A DNA stretch of 64,000 bases from positions 372,001 through 436,000 of the forward strand of contig CALNYS010000004.1 of assembly GCA_942490855.1 (NCBI GenBank), given 5' to 3'. This DNA is from CALNYS01 sp942490855. GTDB taxonomy: Bacteria; Planctomycetota; Phycisphaerae; Phycisphaerales; UBA1924. Under the pieces are notes generated by a model, which worked only from the letters and a program-made list of their open reading frames with translations, was not told where the DNA came from and searched no databases. The position numbers and the translations under genes were made by a program. This document shows positions 36,041-45,452 of this stretch, in pieces (position 1 is the stretch's first letter; each line of letters begins with the position of its first letter).

Positions 36041-36548
36041 CGCCGGACTCCCCCGGGGCGCACATCCCCATCAATTGCCGGCGCGCGCGCAAGACGTGGC
36101 TGCGCGCCGTGGCCGGCGAGATGCCCGTGATCGCGGCGATCTCCTCGTACGAATGCGACAGCGCAACACGCAAGAGGAGACACTCGCGCTGGGCCGGGCT
36201 CAGACGATCGAGCATCGGCTGGATCTCCCCCGAAAACCCGCGTTCGTCCCCCCGGGGCGAGCCGGCGCCGCCCCGCGAGAGACCGGGGCGCAGCACCGCG
36301 AACCGGCGCAGACGCTGGCGCCTTCGGTTCTCGCCCCGCGTTGTGTTGGACGCGACGTAGCGCACGATCGTTGCCATCCAGGCGCCGAAATTGGTGCCCG
36401 CCTCGAACGTCTCGAGCTTCTTGAGCGCGACGATCGCCGCGTCGCTGACCACGTCCTCGGCGTCGCTCCGCCCGGCCGAGGCCGCCGCGAGGACTACAAG
36501 CGACGGGTAGCTGGACTCGAACTCGGCCTCGAACTCCGCCTTGCTCAT
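36033..36548 (-). CDS. ECF RNA polymerase sigma factor
   Basis: This 171-residue ECF sigma factor has region 2 with RSDAEDVVSDAAIVALKK and FGAWMATIVRYVASN, and region 4 with SYEEIAAITGISPATARSHV. The open frame reaches 36647, but ATG at 36548 has a good purine-rich site (GGAGGAG, nine bases upstream) and gives the normal length. It is coupled to the putative anti-sigma gene downstream. This is the third ECF factor in the window. Confidence 0.88.
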   Translation of the reverse strand: MSKAEFEAEFESSYPSLVVLAAASAGRSDAEDVVSDAAIVALKKLETFEAGTNFGAWMATIVRYVASNTTRGENRRRQRLRRFAVLRPGLSRGGAGSPRGDERGFSGEIQPMLDRLSPAQRECLLLRVALSHSYEEIAAITGISPATARSHVLRARRQLMGMCAPGESGDE

Positions 36549-36773
36549 CGCGCGCGACTCCTCCGCGCCGACCGTCCCGCGGCGCGACCGATCCAACCCA
36601 CGCTCGTGCGCCGTGTCACTCATCCGTAATGCCACGGTACCAGCCAACCGCCCTCCAGTTCCGCACCACCCCCGCGAGGCCCGGCGGAGACCGCCCCGCC
36701 TACCTCTGTATGTCCGGCGCGGTTCTGGCGTTGCGGCCCTGTTGCGCGACGGCGCGCGAGAGATGCCCCGTGC

Positions 36774-37232
36774 TCAGGCCACGGGCATCGGCTGGTTCCA
36801 GTTCGACCAATACTTCACGAGATCGTGGAGCATCTCACGGAACTCGAGGTGATCGAGCGATTTGACGAGGTAGCTGTTCGCGCCGTTGCGGTACGCCTCG
36901 ACCCGGTCCGCGTCGCTCGCGGACGTCGAGAGAACCACCACCGGCAGCGTGCACATCCGGCTATCGGCCTTGATCGCCTTGAGCAGATCGTGCCCGCTCA
37001 TACCCGGGAGCCGGAGGTCAACCACGACGAAATCAGGGCGCCCCGGCGCTCCGACCTCCGCGACACGCTCCAGGTGGTCGAGCGCGACCTGCGCGTCGTT
37101 GAGGTGACGCACCTCGACGTCGCAGTACCCGTTCACCAGCCCCATGCGGATGAGTTCCGCCTGCGCGGGGTCATCCTCGACCAGCAGGATCCGAATGCCG
37201 TAGGGGTGCTTGCCGCTGGAGACGCTCGTCAT
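36774..37232 (-). CDS. Single-domain response regulator
   Basis: This 152-residue CheY-like protein has the acidic pair in LLVEDDPAQ, phospho-acceptor D72 in VVVDLRLPGMSG, the Thr/Ser switch in VVLSTSA and K124 in NSYLVKS. It has no output domain. The sequence resembles Rcp1-type regulators paired with sensor kinases. Its ATG overlaps the stop of the histidine kinase gene by four bases, so the two are a cognate pair. Confidence 0.93.
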   Translation of the reverse strand: MTSVSSGKHPYGIRILLVEDDPAQAELIRMGLVNGYCDVEVRHLNDAQVALDHLERVAEVGAPGRPDFVVVDLRLPGMSGHDLLKAIKADSRMCTLPVVVLSTSASDADRVEAYRNGANSYLVKSLDHLEFREMLHDLVKYWSNWNQPMPVA

Positions 37233-39100
37233 GATCCTTCTCCTCCGGCGTCAGCGATCGGGAGGTGCACCGTGAACGTCGCACCGGCCCCGGGCGTTGA
37301 CTCCACTCGCACTCGCCCGCCGTGGGCCTCTGCGATCTTACGAACGATGCTCAAACCAAGTCCAGTCCCTTCTTCGCTCGAGCTCAGCCGCTCGAACATA
37401 CCGAAGATCCGGTCGTGGTTTTCAGGGTGGATCCCCGGCCCGTCGTCGCTCACGCGCAGCACGACCCAGGAGCCGTCGCGCTCAGCCGCGACGCGCACCG
37501 CCGGCGAGTTATCAGCGCACCCGTACTTGATGGCGTTCGCGATCAGGTTTCCGACCAGATCCGTTAACCGGTCGCGGTCCCCCACCAGCACCGTGTCCCC
37601 GCCCCCGACCGTGCACGCGATGCCGCGCTGCGCGATGTCGGCGCGCCAGTCCGCCAACGCGGTCTCCACGATCTCAGCAAAGCGGAACCGCTCGGTCTGC
37701 ATCGGCGCCGTGCCCGCCCGGCTCAGCTCGAGGAGATCGTCGATGTTCCGCCTGATCCGCTGGCTCGCGTCGTCGATCTGCACCAGGAACCGATCCACCC
37801 GGTCGTACCGCCCGCTCCCGATGTCGTCCTTGAGATACCCCAGGTACCCCATCAGCGAGACGAGCGGGGACTTGAGATCGTGCGAGGCCGAGTACACGAA
37901 CGACTCGATCTCTTTGCTCTTCTTCTCCACGTCCGCCGCCAGCCGACGCGTCTCGGACACCAGCTCCTGCGATTCGATCGACTGGTCCCTGAACACCTCC
38001 GCCGCCGACGCCATGCTCCCGATCTCGTCCTCGCGCTCGAGGTACGGGACGCGCACGCTGTGACGCCCGGACGCGATCTCGCCGAACACCGTCGCGATCC
38101 GCAGGATCGGGCGCGTCACGCTCTTGACGATCACCCAGCACGCCACGATCGCGGCCAAGATCGTCGCGCCCGAGAACGCGCCGCTGAGGACCTGCGATGA
38201 AAGAAGCCGGCGCTTCGTCTGCGCGAGCAGCGCCCCGGACCGCTCCACGCCCCGCTCACGCAGGTCCCGCGACAGCCAGTGAAACTCCGCCGCCTCGCCC
38301 GCCATCACCACATTCATCAGGTACAGGCGCCCGCGGGTGAGCTGATACACCTTCACGAACGCCGCCTCGTACTCATCGAGCCGCGCAAGCAACACCCCGC
38401 GCTGCTCAGGGGTGAACGCCCGCGGGTCCAGCCGGCCGACCTCCTCCCGCGCCGTTCCCAGCGCGCGCTCGAACGCGAGGATCTCCGCGGAATCCGGGCG
38501 GAGAACGTAGCGCATCGCGGCGTGCTCGGCCTGCCCGATCGCGCCCACGAACGCCACGCGGCGTGGCGCAGCCGGCTCGCCCAGCGCCGCGTACGCGGCA
38601 AGGATCGAGTCGCCAACGCCGAAGAGCCGCTCGTCCACCACGCGATCCTGCGCCCCGCGGTCGATCACCAGCTTCTCGAAATGTTCCGTGTAGGTGCCCA
38701 GCAGACCCTGTAAAAGCGCGAGCGTCTCGCGGGTGTGCATCTCCGTCGCCCGCTCGGCCGCGTCGTCGAGCACGATAGAAAGCCGCCCCGAGATCTCTCG
38801 GGTGCGCCCTTCCGCGCTCGCGTAGCCGGTCCGAAGATACATCGAGACCGCGCGCTGCAGCTCGGACCCAAGCCTGTCGATCGCCATCGCTTCCGCGGCG
38901 TCGAGCTCCGCGCGCTCGTACTCGTCGATCGCGTCGCACGCGCCGGCGAACCCGAAATGCGCCACCACCGCGAGCAGAAGGTGCAGCGCGATCAGAACGC
39001 ACAGCCCGCGCCGCACGCTCGTTCCGATCGAAACGTGACGACGCCCCGGGCGACGGGGCCCGGAACCAGCAGAGTCAGTCTCGTTCGTCCGTCGTCCCAT
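37229..39100 (-). CDS. Membrane sensor histidine kinase (HAMP - HisKA - HATPase)
   Basis: This 623-residue protein has a first transmembrane helix at about 32-52, a long helical periplasmic region (53-305), a second helix at about 306-327, HAMP at 328-381, HisKA with phospho-accepting H407 in SASHDLKSPL, and a HATPase domain (N box LIANAIKYG, then DDGPGIHPENHD and GTGLGLSIV). It lacks a receiver of its own; the coupled response regulator follows. Its ATG overlaps the stop of the upstream binding-protein gene (TGATG). The sensor is therefore probably fed by that exported binding protein. The long helical periplasmic domain resembles four-helix-bundle sensors. Confidence 0.93.
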   Translation of the reverse strand: MGRRTNETDSAGSGPRRPGRRHVSIGTSVRRGLCVLIALHLLLAVVAHFGFAGACDAIDEYERAELDAAEAMAIDRLGSELQRAVSMYLRTGYASAEGRTREISGRLSIVLDDAAERATEMHTRETLALLQGLLGTYTEHFEKLVIDRGAQDRVVDERLFGVGDSILAAYAALGEPAAPRRVAFVGAIGQAEHAAMRYVLRPDSAEILAFERALGTAREEVGRLDPRAFTPEQRGVLLARLDEYEAAFVKVYQLTRGRLYLMNVVMAGEAAEFHWLSRDLRERGVERSGALLAQTKRRLLSSQVLSGAFSGATILAAIVACWVIVKSVTRPILRIATVFGEIASGRHSVRVPYLEREDEIGSMASAAEVFRDQSIESQELVSETRRLAADVEKKSKEIESFVYSASHDLKSPLVSLMGYLGYLKDDIGSGRYDRVDRFLVQIDDASQRIRRNIDDLLELSRAGTAPMQTERFRFAEIVETALADWRADIAQRGIACTVGGGDTVLVGDRDRLTDLVGNLIANAIKYGCADNSPAVRVAAERDGSWVVLRVSDDGPGIHPENHDRIFGMFERLSSSEEGTGLGLSIVRKIAEAHGGRVRVESTPGAGATFTVHLPIADAGGEGS

Positions 39101-40356
39101 CAGGTGCTCAACAACTCACCCCAGCGCTCGAGCGTGTACTCGTACGCCTTGGGGAACGTGTTCCACACCGCGATCCGGCTCAGCCTCTGCGAGTACGACC
39201 CGCCGTTGCGCACGGCGCCGGGCCGCACGATCACGCGACCGTCCGTCCCGCGCAGCGGCTCAGAGGCGGGCTCGCCCTCGTACCAGTACGCCCACTCCGC
39301 TTCCGACAGATGTTGGCGCGCACGCGCCGGGACCGAGACGTAGTACCCCTGACGGGCCACGTGCGCGCCGGGCCAGCCCGAGAGCCACCAGTTCATGTAG
39401 CGGTACGCCGCCTCCGTCGCCTCGTCGCCCGCCGACGCCGAGAGACACATCGCCCCGTGCCACGCGCGGTGCCCCTCACGCGGCGCCGCGTACACCGCCG
39501 GCGTCCCCAGCCCGTTGAGCGTCGCGACACTGGGAGCAAAGAGACTCTCAACCACGACGCGCCCCGTGCGCATGAACCGCACCGCCTCGGGCGTCGAGTT
39601 CCAGAACCCCGCGAAGTGCCCCTCACGCTTCCGCTCCACGAGCAGATCAACCAGCGTCTCGGTCTCGGCGCGCGTCATCGAACCGATGTCGTCGAACGAC
39701 ATCAGCCCCCGCGCACGCGCCGCGAGCGCGGCGTCCACAAGACCGATCGCCGGCTCGTTCGCCAGCGCCACCCGCCCGCTGTGCGCCGGGTCGAGCAGCC
39801 ACCCCCACGACTCGTCCTCGTACGCGCGCCCCTTCGGGATCGCCCGCGTGTCGTAGCCGAACGAGTCCGCGTTGTGCACGTACGGCACGAAGCTCGCCTC
39901 GCCCGTCGGCGTCGAACCGAGCGAGCCGTCGCGCTGCACGTACAACATCCGGAAGGGCGCTTCACCGGCGCCGAGCGACGCGTCGGGCGTCAGACGCCCC
40001 GTCTTCGTCAGATCGTTGATCTCGCCCCACAGCTCGATGCGCGAGCGATCGATCGAACGGATCGCCCCGGCGTGCCACAGCATCCGCAGCCCGGCGACGC
40101 CGTACTCGCACACGTCGTACGACTCGGGACGCGTCGAGGCGAGCTGGAGCGCCGCGGCGGTCCCCATCGAACGAAACTCGATCGAGATCCCGAGGTCCTG
40201 CTCCGCTCGACGACGGATCGGTTCCTGCAGCGTGGTGTGCGTCCCGATCACCCGGAGACGCGGGCGAGCCTGCCCCCGCACGCGCGGCGCGCACAACGCC
40301 GCGGCGCCGGCGACGCCGAACCGAAGCACCTCGCGACGTGTGTACCCACCCGGCAT
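39100..40356 (-). CDS. Tat-exported periplasmic binding protein (PotD/ABC substrate-binding type)
   Basis: This is a 418-residue protein beginning with a twin-arginine signal (TRREVLRFGVAGAAALCA, R7-R8). The mature part follows the type II extracellular solute-binding fold of spermidine/putrescine-type proteins (YVHNADSFGYDTRAI, WGWLLDPAHSGRVAL, AYRYMNWWLSG). No ABC permease or ATPase is adjacent; instead it is coupled to the histidine kinase gene. I infer a ligand-presenting partner of that sensor, as for other binding-protein-dependent kinases. ATG at 40356 has GGGGG upstream; the 67-codon extension is rejected. Confidence 0.85.
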   Translation of the reverse strand: MPGGYTRREVLRFGVAGAAALCAPRVRGQARPRLRVIGTHTTLQEPIRRRAEQDLGISIEFRSMGTAAALQLASTRPESYDVCEYGVAGLRMLWHAGAIRSIDRSRIELWGEINDLTKTGRLTPDASLGAGEAPFRMLYVQRDGSLGSTPTGEASFVPYVHNADSFGYDTRAIPKGRAYEDESWGWLLDPAHSGRVALANEPAIGLVDAALAARARGLMSFDDIGSMTRAETETLVDLLVERKREGHFAGFWNSTPEAVRFMRTGRVVVESLFAPSVATLNGLGTPAVYAAPREGHRAWHGAMCLSASAGDEATEAAYRYMNWWLSGWPGAHVARQGYYVSVPARARQHLSEAEWAYWYEGEPASEPLRGTDGRVIVRPGAVRNGGSYSQRLSRIAVWNTFPKAYEYTLERWGELLST

Positions 40357-40444
40357 GGAGACCCCCTCGCCCGCAGGATACCCGTCCGGCCCGTCATGTT
40401 GAAAAGCTCTCGCATACCCCCCGGTGCGGGGGTACGCTCCGGTC

Positions 40445-41038
40445 ATGGCCACCCCGACCTCTGTAGACGAGTACATCGAGAACGCCACGCAGTGGAACGA
40501 CGAGCTCGCGCGCCTCCGCGAGATCCTGCGCTCGACCGGCCTCGACGAAACCATCAAGTGGGGCGCCCCCTGCTACACGAGCGACGGCAAGAACGTCGTG
40601 GGCATCGCCGCGTTCAAGGCGTACTTCGGCCTCTGGTTCCACCAGGGCGCGCAGCTGAGCGACCCGGAGGGCGTCCTCATCAACGCGCAGTCCGGCAAGA
40701 CCAAGGCGATGCGCCAGTGGCGGTTCACGTCCGCCAAAGACATCAAGCCCCGCGTCATCAAGGCGTACGTCAAGGAAGCCATCGCGATCGAGACCCAGGG
40801 CAAGGCCATCAAGGCCGACCGCGCCAAGCCCCTCGTCGTTCCCGCCGAGCTCCGCGACGCACTCGCGACCAACTCCGCCGCCAAGGCCGGCTTCGACGCG
40901 CTCACAAAGGGCAAGCGACGCGAGTACGCCGACCACATCGCCGAGGCGAAACGGAACGACACCAAGCAGCGCCGCCTCGAGAAGATCCTGCCGATGATCG
41001 CCGCTGGAGTCGGGCTCCACGACAAGTACCGCTGCTGA
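40445..41038 (+). CDS. YdeI/OmpD-associated DUF1801-like protein
   Basis: This is a 197-residue protein. The N-terminal ~110 residues match the DUF1801 fold (LREILRSTGLDETIKWGAPC, then GIAAFKAYFGLWFHQGA). The C-terminal part matches the YdeI bacteriocin-protection/OmpD-associated helical tail (KAGFDALTKGKRREYADHI, AKRNDTKQRRLEKIL). Its function is unknown despite a wide distribution. ATG at 40445 is preferred to the ATG at 40424. It is divergent from the binding-protein gene. Confidence 0.88.
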   Translation: MATPTSVDEYIENATQWNDELARLREILRSTGLDETIKWGAPCYTSDGKNVVGIAAFKAYFGLWFHQGAQLSDPEGVLINAQSGKTKAMRQWRFTSAKDIKPRVIKAYVKEAIAIETQGKAIKADRAKPLVVPAELRDALATNSAAKAGFDALTKGKRREYADHIAEAKRNDTKQRRLEKILPMIAAGVGLHDKYRC

Positions 41039-41047
41039 GCGGGCGTC

Positions 41048-42325
41048 CTACGCGTCGTCGCCCGCGTCCGGGATCGGACGACCGTGCGGGTCCGTCGTGG
41101 CGCTAGAATCGGGCGCGAGGCGGGTGTGCTCGAGCTCCTCGGCCGTCTCGTGCACGTGGTCGGCGGCGTACCCCGCCTCGTCAACGAGGTACCGCTCCCA
41201 CAGGCGGTGACGGCGCACCAGCTCGCGCGCCCGCGTCCGCCCGGTCTCGCTCAGGTCGTTCCCGCTCGCCGCGACCAAGCCCCGCTTCTTCGCCAGCGCG
41301 AGCGCCGCCCCACCCGGCGCCGTCAATCCCGCGCCGGACTCCTCGTCCCGGTACATCGCCCCGAGGAGATCATCGAGCGCCACCTCACGCGCGACGCCCC
41401 GACGACGCAGCGCCGCGCTGAGCACGCCGTGCGAGGGCGAGAACACCGCCGCCGCCGCGAGCAACGCCCCCGACACCACCGCGATCGACCCCGCCGCGTT
41501 GACCGAATCCAGATCGAACTGCGCCGGGATCAGCGTCGCACCGAAATACCCGATCAGCGCCGCCGCGCACGCGAGAAGCACGCTCAACAGCACCTGCGCG
41601 CCCAACCGGTCCGTGAGCAGCCGCGCCGTCGCCGCCGGGCAGATCAACATCGCGATCACCAGGATCGAACCCACCGCCTCGAACGACGCGACCGTCGCCG
41701 CCGCCACGAACAACATCAGCGCGTAGTGCATCACCCCCGCGTGCACCCCCTGCGCCGTCGCGAGCGCCGGGTCGAACGCCGAGATCCGCAGCTCCTTGAA
41801 GAACACCCCCACGAACCCCGTCGCCAACAGCGTCATCGCGATCAACACCCGGACCTGCCGCGGCGCCGCCTCCAGCGTCTCCACACTCCACAGCCCCGAC
41901 AGCGACTCCGGCGCCCCGTACCAGTGAAGCCCTTCGAGGTCCCCGTGCAGCAGGCAATCCGCGTCCAGATCGATCTGGTCCGCCGCCGCCTGACGCATCA
42001 GCAGCACGCCCAGCGCAAAGAGCACGCTGAACACCACCCCCATCGCCGCGCCCGGCTCGACCCGCCCGAGCTTCTTCACCAGCTCGACGAGCACCACCGT
42101 CGCGACGCCCGCCAGCGCCGCCCCCGCGAACATCGCCGCCGGGTGACGCGACGTCGTCAACAAGAACGCGATCACGAGCCCCGGCAGCACGCTGTGGCTG
42201 ATCGCGTCCCCCATCAGGCTCAGGCGGCGCAGCACCAGGAAGTTCCCGAGCAGCGCGCACACCACCGCCGCCAACACCGCCGCCGCCAGCGGGAAGAGAT
42301 CGAGCATCGGGTCGAAGAAGCTCAC
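41048..42325 (-). CDS. Metal ABC transporter permease with C-terminal DtxR-like domain
   Basis: This is a 425-residue protein. Residues 1-290 are an ABC-3 (ZnuB/MntB-type) permease with eight or more hydrophobic helices and LMGDAISHSVLPGLVIAFLL. From about 335 the sequence turns into a DtxR/MntR winged-helix and dimerisation domain: RRHRLWERYLVDEAGY, then VHETAEELEH and a DPHGRPIP tail, with the His/Glu/Glu-His metal-ligand spacing of that family. It is the last gene of the importer operon, and its start overlaps the other permease by four bases. The fused domain could gate transport by intracellular metal; that is inference. Confidence 0.88.
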   Translation of the reverse strand: MSFFDPMLDLFPLAAAVLAAVVCALLGNFLVLRRLSLMGDAISHSVLPGLVIAFLLTTSRHPAAMFAGAALAGVATVVLVELVKKLGRVEPGAAMGVVFSVLFALGVLLMRQAAADQIDLDADCLLHGDLEGLHWYGAPESLSGLWSVETLEAAPRQVRVLIAMTLLATGFVGVFFKELRISAFDPALATAQGVHAGVMHYALMLFVAAATVASFEAVGSILVIAMLICPAATARLLTDRLGAQVLLSVLLACAAALIGYFGATLIPAQFDLDSVNAAGSIAVVSGALLAAAAVFSPSHGVLSAALRRRGVAREVALDDLLGAMYRDEESGAGLTAPGGAALALAKKRGLVAASGNDLSETGRTRARELVRRHRLWERYLVDEAGYAADHVHETAEELEHTRLAPDSSATTDPHGRPIPDAGDDA

Positions 42326-43662
42326 GCGACACCGCCGGCGGGCGCGACGCCCCGCGCCGTGAGCACCGCCTCGAGCTCCGCCACCAGCTCGTCAGACAGC
42401 ACGTGCTCCACCTGATCGACCGACCAATCCACGTGGCTCGGCGCCACGTCCGCGTAGCTCACGAGGTACTGCTCCCACAGCGCGTGGTTCCGCGCCACCC
42501 GCGCCCCGCCCCGCGCCCCCTCGTCGGTCAGCGTCAGCCCGCCCGCCTCGGCGCGCGCAAGACCGCGTCGGCGCAGCGAGGCGCCAACGATCCCCCGGAA
42601 CCACCCGGGCCACCCACGCTTCCGCCCCAGCGTCCGCCACGCTTCCCGGTCGAGACCCCCCTTGAGAATCGCCGCCTCCAGCGCGTGATCGCTCGCGATC
42701 CGCAGGCGCAGCAGCAGCCGGCGCACGCCCGTCGCGACCACCCCGCGTCGCGGCGCCGCCAGCAGGCTCACCCCAAAGATCGCCCCCGCCGTCAGCACGA
42801 TCACCGCCCCCACCGGCTTGCGCGGGAACAGCGCCGACACGCCAGAGCCGAAGTAGCCGCTCAGCGCCCCGATCACCCCCGCCAGCACCACCAAGAGCCA
42901 CAACCGCTCCGTCCAGAACCGCGCCGCCACCGGCGGGATGATCAACATCGCCACCACCAACAGCAGCCCCACCGCCTGCAACCCCGCGACCGTCACCAGC
43001 ACCACCAGCGCCATCATCAGCGCGTCGATCACCCCCACCGGCCACCCGTCCACCCGCGCGAACGCGTCGTTGAAGCACGTCAAACCAAACTCTTTAAACA
43101 GCAGCGCCGCGCACAACGTCGCCGCGACCGCCAGCCCCCCCATCAGCACCACATCGTCACGGCTCATCGCCGCCGTCTGCCCGTAGATGAAGTGGTTCAG
43201 CCCCGCCGCACCGCTCGGCGCGTTCTTCTGGATGTAACTCAACAACACGATGCCCGCCCCGAAGAACACGCTCAGCACCGCACCGATCGCCGCGTCCTCC
43301 CGCAGGCGCGTCGCGCGCAGGATCAGCTGCACCGTCAGCGCCCCCGCCACCCCGCTCACCGCGCCGCCGAAGAGCAACACCGCCAGCGAGCGACCGCTCA
43401 TCCCCAGCGCCGTCGCCACCAGAAACGCCAACGCGATCCCCGGCAGCGTCGCGTGGCTCACCGCGTCGGCCATCAGCGCCCGCTTGCGCAGCAGCGCGAA
43501 CACCCCCACCACGCCCGCCGCGAGACCGAGCAGCGTCGTCCCGAGAATCACCGTGGTCGTGTTGTACCCGGCGCGCAGCGTCAGCGTGCGCACGATCTCG
43601 CCCCACGTGGGCCACTCGTCCGCCACCTGCGTCAGCGATGTCGCCTGAGCCAACAGCCTCAT
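42322..43662 (-). CDS. Metal ABC transporter permease with C-terminal winged-helix domain
   Basis: This is a 446-residue protein. Residues about 20-300 are an ABC-3 family permease (LMADAVSHATLPGIALAFLV; GAVLSVFFGAGIVLL). The C-terminal ~110 residues again resemble the DtxR dimerisation region (LTLTDEGARGGARVARNHAL, then WEQYLVSYAD and VDQVEHVLSDELVAELE). It is more diverged than the domain on the neighbouring permease. The two permeases probably form a heterodimer. Both ends overlap their neighbours by four bases. Confidence 0.88.
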   Translation of the reverse strand: MRLLAQATSLTQVADEWPTWGEIVRTLTLRAGYNTTTVILGTTLLGLAAGVVGVFALLRKRALMADAVSHATLPGIALAFLVATALGMSGRSLAVLLFGGAVSGVAGALTVQLILRATRLREDAAIGAVLSVFFGAGIVLLSYIQKNAPSGAAGLNHFIYGQTAAMSRDDVVLMGGLAVAATLCAALLFKEFGLTCFNDAFARVDGWPVGVIDALMMALVVLVTVAGLQAVGLLLVVAMLIIPPVAARFWTERLWLLVVLAGVIGALSGYFGSGVSALFPRKPVGAVIVLTAGAIFGVSLLAAPRRGVVATGVRRLLLRLRIASDHALEAAILKGGLDREAWRTLGRKRGWPGWFRGIVGASLRRRGLARAEAGGLTLTDEGARGGARVARNHALWEQYLVSYADVAPSHVDWSVDQVEHVLSDELVAELEAVLTARGVAPAGGVA

Positions 43663-44483
43663 CCGCGTTCCGCCCGCGCCACGGCCTCCGCCGCCTTCGA
43701 CAGCAGCGTCAGCCGTCCGCCGTACGTCTTAACGAGGTTCTCCTGCGTGAACACCTCGTCCACAGCGCCCGCCGCCACCACCCGCATGTTCAGCAGCAGC
43801 ACCTGGTCGAAGTACTCCCGCACCGTCTGGATGTCGTGGTGCACCACGATCACCGTCTTCCCCTGCGTGCGCAGCTCGCGCAGCACCTCCACGATCGCCC
43901 GCTCCGTCGCCGCGTCCACGCCCGCGAACGGCTCGTCCATGAAGTACAGATCCGCCTCCTGCGCCAGCGCCCGCGCGAGAAACACCCGCTGCTGCTGCCC
44001 GCCCGAGAGCTGGCTGATCTGCCGCTTCGCGTAGCCGCGCATCCCCACGCGCTCGAGGCACGCCAGCGCCGCGTCCTTGTGCGAACGCGTCACCGGGCGG
44101 CACCACCCGATCTTCCGGTACCGCCCCATGCACACCACGTCGAGCACCGATACCGGGAAGTCCCAGTCCACCGACTCCCGCTGCGGCACGTACCCCACCC
44201 GCGAGCGCGCCGCGCGGAACGGCTTGCCCCAGAACTCCACCTGCCCCGACGCCCGCGGCGTCAGACCGAGGCACGCCTTGATCAGCGTGCTCTTGCCCGC
44301 CCCGTTCGGGCCCACGATCGCAACCAGCGTGTTCGGCAGCGCGTCGTAATCAACGTCCCACAGCACCGGCTTGCGGTGGTACGCCACCGTCATCGCGTGC
44401 ACCGACAGCGGGCTGTCGGGCGAGTGCTCCGGGCGCGCCGCCAGAGTGGTCGACGTGGGCGGTGTGCGCGTCGCAGCGCTCAC
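43659..44483 (-). CDS. Metal ABC transporter ATP-binding protein
   Basis: This 274-residue ABC ATPase has Walker A GPNGAGKST, signature LSGGQQQRV, Walker B LYFMDEPFAGVD and H-loop VVHHD. It belongs to the ZnuC/MntA-like class (VGYVPQRESVDWDFPVSVLD is typical of Mn/Zn/Fe importers). It sits between the binding protein and the two permeases, with four-base overlaps on both sides. Confidence 0.94.
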   Translation of the reverse strand: MSAATRTPPTSTTLAARPEHSPDSPLSVHAMTVAYHRKPVLWDVDYDALPNTLVAIVGPNGAGKSTLIKACLGLTPRASGQVEFWGKPFRAARSRVGYVPQRESVDWDFPVSVLDVVCMGRYRKIGWCRPVTRSHKDAALACLERVGMRGYAKRQISQLSGGQQQRVFLARALAQEADLYFMDEPFAGVDAATERAIVEVLRELRTQGKTVIVVHHDIQTVREYFDQVLLLNMRVVAAGAVDEVFTQENLVKTYGGRLTLLSKAAEAVARAERG

Positions 44484-45436
44484 TTGCCGAGCCTTCCATT
44501 CATCCCGCCCGAGGGCGCCTCGCCCCCGAGCGCCCGCGCGATCGTCGTCACGTTGTGGTCGATCATCCCGACGTACGTCCCCTCGTACGTCCCCGCGTCG
44601 CCCATCGCGTCGCTAAAGAGCTTCCCGCCGATCGTCACCGTGTGCCCGCGCGCCGCGGCGCCCGCCACCAGCGCCCGCACGTTCCGCTCCGACACCGTCG
44701 ATTCCACGAAGACCGCGCGCACCCCGCGGTCGACGATCAGATCCACCAGCCGCTCGATGTCCTTCACCCCCGCCTCCGAGTCCGTGCTCAGCCCCTGGAT
44801 CCCCACCACCTCGAACCCGTACCGGCGACCGAAGTAGTTGAACGCGTCGTGCGCCGTGATCAGCACCCGCTGCCCCTCGGGCACGCTCGCGAGCACACGC
44901 TCCGCGTACGCGTCCAGCGCGCGGATCTCCTCCGCGTACGCCGCCGCGTTCTCCCGGTACGCCGCCGTGCCCGCGGGGTCGTGCGCCACGAGCTTCTCGT
45001 GCACCACCGACACCGTCTGCACCCACGCCGTCGGGTCCATCCACACGTGCGGGTCGTACAGCCCCGCGAACTCCTCCGGCTCGAGAAGGAACCCCTCGTC
45101 GAGCAGCTCCGTGACCGCGTGCACCTTCTTCCCCGCCGTCGCCGCGCGGATCAGCGAGTCCGTCATCTTCCCTTCGAGCAGCAACCCGTTGTAGAAGATC
45201 ACGTCCGCCTGCATCAGACGCTTCACGTCGCTCCGCGTCGGGTTGTACAGGTGCGGATCGACGCCGGAGCCCATCAGCCCGACCACCTCCGCCCGCTCAC
45301 CCGCAACGTTCGACGCGACGTCGGCGATCATCCCCGTCGTCGCCACCACCGCGTACCCCTCAGCGCCCGCCGGGGCGGACGCGACCGCCAGAACCGACGC
45401 CAGCACACCAAGACAGCCTGCAAGAGTGATCGTCAC
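44480..45436 (-). CDS. Metal ABC transporter substrate-binding protein, Mn-type ligand set
   Basis: This 318-residue cluster A-I (TroA/PsaA/MntC) binding protein has a signal peptide of about 25 residues (ends APAGA). The four metal ligands expected from the family are visible as His in DPHLYNP, His in DPHVWMDP, Glu in VFVESTVSERN and Asp in GMIDHNV. The His-His-Glu-Asp set is that of Mn-binding PsaA/MntC, whereas Zn proteins normally have a third His. The GTG start has AGGGAG upstream. An inverted repeat just before it is a candidate MntR operator. Confidence 0.92.
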   Translation of the reverse strand: MTITLAGCLGVLASVLAVASAPAGAEGYAVVATTGMIADVASNVAGERAEVVGLMGSGVDPHLYNPTRSDVKRLMQADVIFYNGLLLEGKMTDSLIRAATAGKKVHAVTELLDEGFLLEPEEFAGLYDPHVWMDPTAWVQTVSVVHEKLVAHDPAGTAAYRENAAAYAEEIRALDAYAERVLASVPEGQRVLITAHDAFNYFGRRYGFEVVGIQGLSTDSEAGVKDIERLVDLIVDRGVRAVFVESTVSERNVRALVAGAAARGHTVTIGGKLFSDAMGDAGTYEGTYVGMIDHNVTTIARALGGEAPSGGMNGRLGK

Positions 45437-45452
45437 GGGTTGCTCCCTATTC

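Noticed and set aside
41084..44034. Very long plus-strand frames across the metal importer
   Set aside because: They are antisense to four well-supported ABC transporter genes and consist of Arg/His/Pro-rich low-complexity sequence.
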